Shown: positions 6,194-13,200 of the stretch, piece by piece | How the letters are laid out: each line of letters begins with the position of its first letter | Numbering within the stretch: position 1 is the stretch's first letter | Assembly (NCBI GenBank): GCA_002373165.1 | Contig: DFJS01000041.1 | Location: 1 to 13,425, forward strand | From: Ruminococcus sp. UBA3665 | GTDB lineage: Bacteria > Bacillota > Clostridia > Oscillospirales > Ruminococcaceae | Length of the DNA stretch: 13,425 bases | Direction: 5' to 3' | Program-made: the position numbers and the translations under genes | Notes under the pieces: model-generated | Databases searched by the model: none | Told to the model about the DNA's origin: nothing | Seen by the model: only the letters and a program-made list of their open reading frames with translations

Positions 6194-7020
6194 AACGGAA
6201 AAAAATACAGCGGATTATTTTTATTATTTTGCTGATTCTGATTCTTCCCGGACTGGATCAGCGCATGATAATCCGGAAGTATGAACTGGAACAGGAAAAA
6301 ATCACAGAGCCTGTCAGAATTGTGCTGATAACTGATCTGCATTCCTGCAAATACGGGAAAGAACAGCAGAATTTATTAAACGCTGTGCAGGAGCAGAATC
6401 CGGATTTGATTGCTTTATGCGGCGATATTTTTGATGATGCACTCCCGGATGAGAATACGGAAATCACGCTTGCCGCACTGGCCGGAACTTATCCGTGTTA
6501 TTATGTCACGGGCAATCATGAGGGCTGGTGTACAAAAGAAAAATTTCAGAAAAATATGCAGTTTCTGGAACAATGCGGAATTACCGTGCTTTCCGGCGAA
6601 TCGGAACAGATCGAAATCCGCGGACAGAAGCTCGCCGTTTCCGGCATTGATGACCCCGACAGCCTGGCATATTCTGAAAATAAAAACAATACGCTCCGGC
6701 AGATGCAGATTCTGAATCAGGAAATCCATCCGGAAGAATTTCAGATTTTATTATCCCACAGACCGGAATTGTTTCCGGAGTATCAGAACCTGCATTTTGA
6801 TTTAGTTCTCTGCGGTCATGCCCACGGCGGACAATGGCGCATTCCGGGCATTCTCAACGGCCTGTACGCGCCGAATCAGGGCTTGTTCCCGAAGTTTGCC
6901 GGGGGAGAATATCATTCCGGGAATGTCACTATGCTGGTCAGCCGCGGACTTGCAAGAGAATCGACAAAACTGCCCAGATTTTATAACCGGCCGGAACTGG
7001 TCGTCATCGATTTGAGGTGA
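6190..7020 (+). CDS. Membrane-anchored metallophosphoesterase (YkuE/YaeI-like)
   Basis: The product has 276 residues. It has a basic start (MKRKK), one hydrophobic helix at about 9-22, then a calcineurin-like phosphoesterase domain. The five metal-binding blocks are all present: D49 and H51 in ITDLHS, GDIFDD (G78-D79), GNHE (108-111), H190 in LLSHRPE and GHAHGG (209-214). The domain probably faces outside, held by the uncleaved N-terminal helix. Relatives such as YkuE and YaeI are predicted phosphodiesterases or phosphatases with different substrates; the substrate here cannot be read from sequence. The ATG overlaps the tlyA stop in ATGA and follows GAAAGGA at 6177-6183. The gene is not part of the conserved Bacillus order at this locus and looks like an insertion between tlyA and nadK, although the tight coupling shows it is integrated into the operon. 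Confidence 0.9.
   Translation: MKRKKIQRIIFIILLILILPGLDQRMIIRKYELEQEKITEPVRIVLITDLHSCKYGKEQQNLLNAVQEQNPDLIALCGDIFDDALPDENTEITLAALAGTYPCYYVTGNHEGWCTKEKFQKNMQFLEQCGITVLSGESEQIEIRGQKLAVSGIDDPDSLAYSENKNNTLRQMQILNQEIHPEEFQILLSHRPELFPEYQNLHFDLVLCGHAHGGQWRIPGILNGLYAPNQGLFPKFAGGEYHSGNVTMLVSRGLARESTKLPRFYNRPELVVIDLR
7014..7020 (+). promoter_or_regulatory. Ribosome binding site that decides the nadK start
   Basis: GAGGTGA ends directly at base 7020. It leaves no spacer to the ATG at 7021 but nine bases to the in-frame ATG at 7030, which is therefore the likely start. The element is inside the last codons and stop of the preceding phosphoesterase gene. Confidence 0.7.
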
Positions 7021-7029
7021 ATGCACTTG

Positions 7030-7920
7030 ATGCTGAATTTTGCAGTCTATCCCAATTTTCAGAAAAAAAATGCCCTTCCCTGTGCAAGGGAAGTCTGCCG
7101 CCGTCTGCATGAACTCGGCGGCGCAGTCTGGGTGGATGAGGCCTATCAGGCAGAATTCTCCGATCTGCCGTATGTGCAGTACGGCTTGTTTGTACTCCTG
7201 GCACAGCAGGCAGATATTGTCATCGCCATCGGCGGAGACGGAACCATGCTCCGCTGTGCCCGGCAGATGATCGGCTCTCCGGCCGGACTGCTGGGCATCA
7301 ATACAGGACATCTGGGCTTTATGGCAAGTCTGGAGACAAATCAGCTGGAGCTTCTGGAAAAATTATTCACGGGCGACTACTGCTGTTCCCAGCGCATGAT
7401 GCTGAAAGCCGATCTGATCGGCGAACATAAAAAAATCAAATTTCATGCGCTGAATGATTTTGTCATTTCCGGATTATACGGCAAAGTATTTGATTTTTCC
7501 GTCATGGCGGACAAGGCCGTCATCGGACAGTACCGCGCCGACGGCGTGGTGTGCAGTACGCCGACTGGCTCGACAGCTTACGCGCTCTCGGCAGGAGGGC
7601 CTCTCATGGAACCGGAACTGTCCTGTATCGAACTGACCCTGATCTGTCCGCATTCGCTGTTTAACCGTCCGCTGCTGCTTTCAGCAGAACGAAAACTGAC
7701 GATCCGGCATACGGCAGACTGTTCCCGGAATATCTGCCTGAGTGCCGACGGCGAACCGCCTGTGGCATTTCCGGCAGGGTATTCGCTGGAAATTGTCCGT
7801 TCGCGGCACAGCATCCGGCTGATCAGCATGACAGAAAGCAGTTTTTTCGATTCTGTCAATCAAAAATTAATGCAGTCCATCAAAGGCGCGCCGGAAGATT
7901 CTTCCGGCAGTATCAGATAA
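7030..7920 (+). CDS. nadK: NAD kinase
   Basis: The 296-residue product phosphorylates NAD to NADP with ATP or polyphosphate in the cytoplasm. GGDGTML at 68-74 is the conserved kinase motif, with D70 the likely catalytic residue. GINTGHLGF (from 89), HALNDFVI, YRADGVVCSTPTGSTAYALS (glycine-rich part at 176-184) and CPHSLFNRPL are the family's NAD-binding blocks. The protein has the usual length, with a short polar tail (EDSSGSIR) after the domain. An ATG at 7021 directly follows the previous stop and would add three residues, but the ribosome binding site favours 7030. NADP made here is the reductant source for the MEP pathway started by Dxs, although the link between them is only positional. 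ArgR follows after 14 bases. Confidence 0.95.
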   Translation: MLNFAVYPNFQKKNALPCAREVCRRLHELGGAVWVDEAYQAEFSDLPYVQYGLFVLLAQQADIVIAIGGDGTMLRCARQMIGSPAGLLGINTGHLGFMASLETNQLELLEKLFTGDYCCSQRMMLKADLIGEHKKIKFHALNDFVISGLYGKVFDFSVMADKAVIGQYRADGVVCSTPTGSTAYALSAGGPLMEPELSCIELTLICPHSLFNRPLLLSAERKLTIRHTADCSRNICLSADGEPPVAFPAGYSLEIVRSRHSIRLISMTESSFFDSVNQKLMQSIKGAPEDSSGSIR

Positions 7921-7934
7921 GAAGTGAGTGTAGT

Positions 7935-8381
7935 ATGAAAAACGAAAGACATGAATTAATTCTCCGCCTGATTCAGGAAGAACAGATCGGCACACAGGAA
8001 GACCTCCGTGCACGGCTGCGCGAAAACGGCTATGATGTTACACAGGCGACTGTTTCGCGCGATATCCGTTCTCTGCATCTGGTAAAAAAGGCCAATGCGG
8101 GCACAACCGATGGCTATCATTATCAGCAGCCCCGTCCCATTGACGGCATATCCGGCACACTGGCCGATAATATTGTCGATATGGATCATGCCGGGAATAT
8201 TCTGGTGCTGCGCTGCCGCAGCGGCACGGCACAGGCAGTCTGCGCCATGATCGACACTCTGGATTATTCCGGCATTGTCGGAACAATTGCCGGAGATGAT
8301 ACGATTTTTGTACTGCTGCGCGATCCGCGCCGGGCAACGCGTACTTTTGCCGATTTGCAGGATATCCTCCGGAACGGGTGA
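7935..8381 (+). CDS. argR: Arginine repressor ArgR/AhrC
   Basis: The product has 148 residues, the usual length. The N-terminal winged helix-turn-helix covers about 1-70, with VTQATVSRDIRSLHLVK (35-51) as recognition region; S41 and R42 are the conserved DNA contacts. The C-terminal domain carries GTAQAVCAMIDTL and GTIAGDDTIFVLL (116-128), where D121 and D122 bind arginine in hexamers of the family. It represses arginine synthesis genes and can activate catabolism when arginine is present. GAAGTGAG at 7921-7928 is the likely ribosome binding site. No ARG-box-like operator was found before it. The neighbourhood nadK-argR-recN is common in Clostridia and reflects conserved gene order rather than a shared pathway. 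The stop is seven bases before recN. Confidence 0.95.
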   Translation: MKNERHELILRLIQEEQIGTQEDLRARLRENGYDVTQATVSRDIRSLHLVKKANAGTTDGYHYQQPRPIDGISGTLADNIVDMDHAGNILVLRCRSGTAQAVCAMIDTLDYSGIVGTIAGDDTIFVLLRDPRRATRTFADLQDILRNG

Positions 8382-8388
8382 AAAATTT

Positions 8389-10083
8389 ATGCTGGAAGAA
8401 TTATATATCGAAAATCTTGCCGTAATCGAACAGGCCTGCATCCGGTTCGGCAGTGCACTGCATGTGTTTACCGGCGAAACAGGTGCCGGAAAATCTATTT
8501 TAATTCACGGAATTCAGGCCGTTCTGGGACAGAGAGTCTCCCGCGACTGGGTGCGCACAGGCTGTGACCGCGCTGTGATTACTGCTCTGTTTACAGAGCT
8601 TTCCGGGGAGGTGATGCAGCTGCTTTCTGACAGAGGCATCAGCTGCGAAGAAGCACAGATTACTATGACCAGAGAAATCCGCGCTGACGGCGGCAGTATC
8701 GGCCGCATCAACGGCCGCACGGCTTCTGTTTCGGCTCTGCGCGAAATCGGCCTGCTGCTGATTTCCATTCACGGACAGCATGATAATCAGATTCTGCTGG
8801 ATGCCGAACATCATTTGCAGGTGCTTGACGAGTTCGGCGGCAATCCGGCTTATCTGGAAGCATATCAGAATGCCTTCCGGGAATTGCAGGCAGTCGCCAA
8901 GGAACTGGGCAGAAAAAAGAAAAAAGAACAGGAACGCCGTCAGAAAGCCGCTGTTCTGCAAAAGCAGATTCAGGAAATCGGCGCACTGCATCTCAAGCCC
9001 GGCGAGGAAGACGAGCTGACAGGCAAACTGATGCAGGCCGAAAATGCCGAACGTATTGTGAATGCCCTCTCCGGCAGTGCCGGACTGCTCGACGGCGGTC
9101 AGGAAGATTCCGCTGTGGAACAAATCCGTACGGCTCTGCGCCTGATGCAGGAAATTGAAGATGTTTATCCCGGACTGGACAGCATTCCCCAGCGGCTTCA
9201 GAGCTGTGTGCTGGAATTGCAGGATATCGCACAGGATTTGCAGAATATGGCCGATACTGTCACGCTTGACGAAGCTGAATTCCAGCAGCTGAAAAACCGC
9301 TGGCAGGAAATCAGTCAGGCTAAAAAACAGTTTTTCTGCGATTTTGACGAGTTAATCCGGCTGTATGAATCGGCAAAACAGGAAATTCAGCATCTGGAAG
9401 AGGATACGTCACGCATCACAGAGCTGGAACAGCGCAAGGCACAGCTTCTGGCCGATGTCACGGAAAAAGCACATCAGCTTTCAGATTACAGGGCACAGAC
9501 AGGAGAGAAATTCGCTGAACGCGTTTCGCAGGAGCTCAAATTTCTGGATATGCCCGATGTGGTGCTGACCGTCGCGCAGGAAAAAGGCCGCCTGACCGTT
9601 CACGGCATGGACTCTGTGACGTTCCTGATTTCGGCCAACAAGGGCGAAGCTCCGAAGCCGATTGCCAAAATCGCTTCCGGCGGCGAACTGTCCAGAATTA
9701 TGCTTGCCCTGAAATCGGTCATTGCTGACAGGGACAGCATCCCCACGCTGATTTTTGACGAGATTGATACAGGTGTCAGCGGAAGAGCTGCCCAGAAAAT
9801 CGGCGTGAAACTCCGTGAAATCAGCCGTCAGCGGCAGGTGCTCTGCGTGACCCATCTGTCACAGATCGCCGTCATGGCCGATACACAGTATCTGATTGAG
9901 AAACATCCCGAACAGGACAGAACTGTCACACAGGTGCATCTGCTGGATTTTGAAGGCCGTGTGCAGGAAATCGCCCGGATTATGGGCGGCGAAAATCCCA
10001 GCACACTCATGCTGGAAAATGCCAGGGAAGAACTCAGAAAAATTACACAGAAAGAAGGTGAAAGTTCATATGGAATGGCATGA
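8389..10083 (+). CDS. recN: DNA repair protein RecN
   Basis: The 564-residue SMC-like ATPase is at full family length and acts early in double-strand break repair, gathering DNA ends on the nucleoid. Walker A GETGAGKS is at 29-36 and INGRTASVSALREIG and HGQHDNQILLD follow. A long Glu/Lys/Gln-rich coiled coil covers about 165-400. The C-terminal ATPase half has the signature SGGELSRIM (430-438), Walker B TLIFDEIDTGVSG with D457 and E458, and the switch CVTHLSQIA. ATG 8389 gives the canonical start MLEELYIENLAVIE; the frame continues upstream into argR, but those longer starts lack family sequence. GGGTGA at 8376-8381 lies upstream. In Bacillus the next genes would be spoIVB and spo0A; here a small ORF overlaps the recN end instead. 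Confidence 0.97.
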   Translation: MLEELYIENLAVIEQACIRFGSALHVFTGETGAGKSILIHGIQAVLGQRVSRDWVRTGCDRAVITALFTELSGEVMQLLSDRGISCEEAQITMTREIRADGGSIGRINGRTASVSALREIGLLLISIHGQHDNQILLDAEHHLQVLDEFGGNPAYLEAYQNAFRELQAVAKELGRKKKKEQERRQKAAVLQKQIQEIGALHLKPGEEDELTGKLMQAENAERIVNALSGSAGLLDGGQEDSAVEQIRTALRLMQEIEDVYPGLDSIPQRLQSCVLELQDIAQDLQNMADTVTLDEAEFQQLKNRWQEISQAKKQFFCDFDELIRLYESAKQEIQHLEEDTSRITELEQRKAQLLADVTEKAHQLSDYRAQTGEKFAERVSQELKFLDMPDVVLTVAQEKGRLTVHGMDSVTFLISANKGEAPKPIAKIASGGELSRIMLALKSVIADRDSIPTLIFDEIDTGVSGRAAQKIGVKLREISRQRQVLCVTHLSQIAVMADTQYLIEKHPEQDRTVTQVHLLDFEGRVQEIARIMGGENPSTLMLENAREELRKITQKEGESSYGMA

Positions 10084-10249
10084 ATATGAAATTGTGGATA
10101 TTCAGGGCGATTACGCACAGCTGAAATCGCTGGATGAAAAATCTGATGATCAGGAACTGTTTTCTGTTGCCATGGCACTCCTGCCGTTCGGAAGCGATGT
10201 GGGCACGCGCCTGAGCTATTCGATGGGCATGTTTGAAATGATCGGATAA
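10070..10249 (+). CDS. Small conserved-looking hypothetical protein (59 aa)
   Basis: This 59-residue acidic protein starts at ATG 10070, 14 bases inside the end of recN, with AAGGTG at 10055-10060 as a well-placed ribosome binding site. It ends just before the terminator hairpin, as the last gene of the cluster. The sequence begins MEWHEYEIVDIQGDYAQLKS and later has ALLPFGSDVGTRLSYSMGMF. The alternating hydrophobic pattern suggests a small beta barrel. The pattern of a short IVDIxGDYA strand followed by LP and G vaguely resembles DUF3006-like mini-proteins, but I do not recognise the family with confidence and assign no function. Translation is likely coupled to recN. The codon style resembles its neighbours, which supports a real gene rather than a chance frame. 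Confidence 0.72.
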   Translation: MEWHEYEIVDIQGDYAQLKSLDEKSDDQELFSVAMALLPFGSDVGTRLSYSMGMFEMIG

Positions 10250-10251
10250 GC

Positions 10252-10290
10252 AAAAAAATCCGCAGAACTGCAAAGCTCTGCGGATTTGTC
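10252..10290 (-). terminator. Rho-independent terminator for the minus-strand permease, partly bidirectional
   Basis: The arms AAATCCGCAGA (10256-10266) and TCTGCGGATTT (10277-10287) are perfect complements of 11 base pairs, with a 10-base loop. Seven A residues at 10252-10258 on the plus strand become a run of seven T after the hairpin when read on the minus strand, which is a classic terminator just behind the permease TAG stop. Read on the plus strand, only three T residues close the stem before GTCC, so termination of the recN transcript would be weaker. It fills the short gap between convergent genes. Confidence 0.9.
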
Positions 10291-13200
10291 CTATTCTGTG
10301 CGGAGTGCCGTGACAGGGTCTTTTGTCGCGGCTTTTCTGGCCGGAATCAGGCCGCCGATCAAAGTCAGTACGACACTGATGATTACCAGAATAATGCCTG
10401 CAATAAACGGCAGTGCCGCGCTGACGGCATCCGTATCGGCCAGCGCATGAATTACCAGATTCGCCGGAATTAAAATCAGTTCCGTCATGCCGACCCCGAT
10501 CAGACCGGAACAAAGCCCGATGATGAACGTTTCGGCATTGAAAACCTGGGAAATATTCTGTTTCGATGCGCCGATTGCCCGGAGTATGCCGATTTCTTTG
10601 GTGCGCTCCAGAACGGAAATATAAGTAATAATGCCGATCATGATCGAAGATACAACCAGCGATACCGCTACAAAGGCAATCAGAATATAGGAAATAACGT
10701 TGACAATCGTCGTGACGGAACTCATCAGCAATCCGACATAGTCAGTATAGCGGATCTGATTTTCTTCCGAGACATCCTGATTATAGAGATCAATGCATTT
10801 CTGAATCTGTTCTTTTGCCTCGAAGCTGTCAACATAGAGTTCAATGCTGGAAGGCGCATTCATGCTGACAACGCCGAAGCTGCTCATATTGTCATCGTAA
10901 CTGCCAGAAGCGATATATCTGTCATAAAGCTCCAGAAGCGTGGATTCTTTCGGGGACTGCATATAATCATCCATTTTGGCGGCAAGTTCCGTTTCGGACA
11001 TGCCTGCAAGCTGCATCATTTCCTGCATATCGTCCTGAGAAAGTCCCTGCTGATCGGCATAGATTTTCATCAGTTCTTCCTGCGACATAGAGCCGTCCAT
11101 GTAGGCTTTCATCATATCTTCCATGGACATGGGTTTTTTCCCGGCCGTGCCGGATTCGGATTCTGCCTGCATGGTGTACATCTTCATGAGGTCTTCTTTG
11201 GACATGCCCGTAGATGCCGCATAAGTATTCAGCAGATCGTCCATTGAAGAACCCGATGCCGCTGCATAGGCTGACATCAGATCCTGTGCGGATGTGCCTG
11301 CACTGCCGCCGCCCATGCTCTGGAGATACTGTTTCATGAGATCATCCTGAGAAACGCCGGAGGCCGCTGTATACATCGACATCAGATCCTGTGCCGATGC
11401 GCCGCCCAGTGCCGATGCCGGATTTCCGGCCATGGAAAGCAGATCCTGCATACCGGATGCCGCTGTGTACATGGACATCAGATCCTGAAGGCTCTGACCG
11501 CCGCCGCCGAGGGAATTCTGCATTCCTGCCGCCGAAGTGTACATAGAAATCAAATCCTGCATATCCATGCCGCCGGATGCGCCGCCGCCCATCTGTTCCA
11601 GATACATGCGGAGCAGGTCTTCCTGTGACATATTGCTGACATCCGGAATCAGCTTGCCGAGAGACGAAATTGCTTTCAGCGTATCATAGAAAGACAGCAT
11701 CAGATCTTCTCCGGCATCGGTGATTCTGTCGAATTTTTCTTTTTTTTCGATAATGGAATTTCTTCCGTTTTCGATAGCAGCTTCGATATTTTCCTTTTCG
11801 GTTCCGATGGCCGAAGCAATATTGTTTTTCAGCTGTTCCAGATAGGCCATCAGCATATCCGGAGTGAGATCAGGGGGGAGGGCTTCTGTTTCGGATTCTG
11901 TCACGGGCTGAGTAGGAGTTTCAGTTTCGGATTCTGATTCTGTAGGAATTTCTGTTTCTGTTTCAGATTCTGATTCCGGTTCGGTAGGTTCTTCCGTTTC
12001 GGATTCAGTTTCAGCTTCGGATTCTGATTCTGTAGGAATTTCTGTTTCAGATTCAGCTTCTGTTTCCAATTCAGATTCCGATTCCGGTTCGGTAGGCTCT
12101 TCCGTTCCGGATTCTGTTTCCTGTTCGGAAGTTTCCGGAATTTCAGAGAGTGATATAAACTGCGGTGCGTAGAAGACTTCTTTCATCCGGGAGAGTTCCT
12201 GAATGTGATTTTCTGTTTCGGAAGGCTCTTCCTGATCGGGAAATTTCATTTTTTCAATCATCATGACGGTCTGGTACATCATGGCTTTTTCGGAAATACC
12301 CAGTTTATTGATATAATTTTTAATATCATCGATTTTTTTATCATCATCGTCATCGGCATCGAAATGCATTCCTGTCAGGATGTTGATTTTTTCCTGTTTT
12401 TCCTGCGCACGGACGATGTCGCTTTTGTCGGTATAATCAATCAGATATTCAGTCAGTGCGCTGGTGTAGCCGACAGCACTGTTAATCAGCTGATTGTCAG
12501 ATTTGTCATTCGGCCGGATAATACCGGAAATTTTCAGTTCCAGTGCGTTGTCAAGAAGCTTTTCGATTTTTTCCGTATCAGAAGAATCGATTTTTTTGAA
12601 TAAGCCGTCTTCCTGTTCTTCATAGAGATCGCATTCCGGCACAAGATAGAATTTCTGACTGCAAATTTCGGTATAGCTTAATTTTCGTGCATCGAGGGCG
12701 ACTTCTTCGCCGTCACGGACATCCTGCATGATGGTTTTATATTCTTCCGAGGGGAAGAAGCCCAGCTGATAGAGGGAAGTCAAAGGAATTTCGTTCTGTT
12801 TGTCCAGCACAAGGACAACTTCGTTGTAAGCACTGGGCATGGAACCGTATACCAGATCATAATGATCGGTAATAGTGGGGCTGACGAGCGTGCCGTCTGC
12901 GCCGGGCATCAGCTGTTCAAAATTATTGGAACTGTAGGACGGCATACTGCTGGTAAAGCTGGTAGTCAGCATCATGTTGACCATGTAGTTATTATTTTCT
13001 GAAAGCGTACTGCCGTCAGTATTGACAAGCACATCATTCTCGTCATGCGTGAAGACGCTGAAACGGGTATCATAATTATAGACAATGCCGTTTTCGCCGA
13101 TATATTGATTAATTTCGCTTGCCGGGTCATCCAGATAAGTTTTGAAATCTGTCAGATTGTTTTTCTTGATGCTGGTCTGAAACGTCGAGGCCATTTCCAG

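Noticed and set aside
7021..7023. ATG at 7021 as the nadK start
   Set aside because: The ribosome binding site GAGGTGA ends at 7020, leaving no spacer; ATG 7030 has a nine-base spacer.
7889..7905. Inverted repeat CCGGAAGATTCTTCCGG at the end of nadK as a terminator
   Set aside because: No T-run follows, it is inside the coding region, and argR follows after a few bases; such words are common in this genome.
7961..7974. TGAATTAATTC-like palindrome at the argR start as an ARG box
   Set aside because: The half-sites are separated by two bases instead of the four of the ARG-box consensus, and it lies within the argR coding sequence; the match is too weak.
12205..12603. 132-codon plus-strand frame opposite the permease
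   Set aside because: Its Phe/Ile/Asp-rich composition is the complement of Glu/Lys/Asp-rich codons in the real minus-strand gene, and it has no ribosome binding site.
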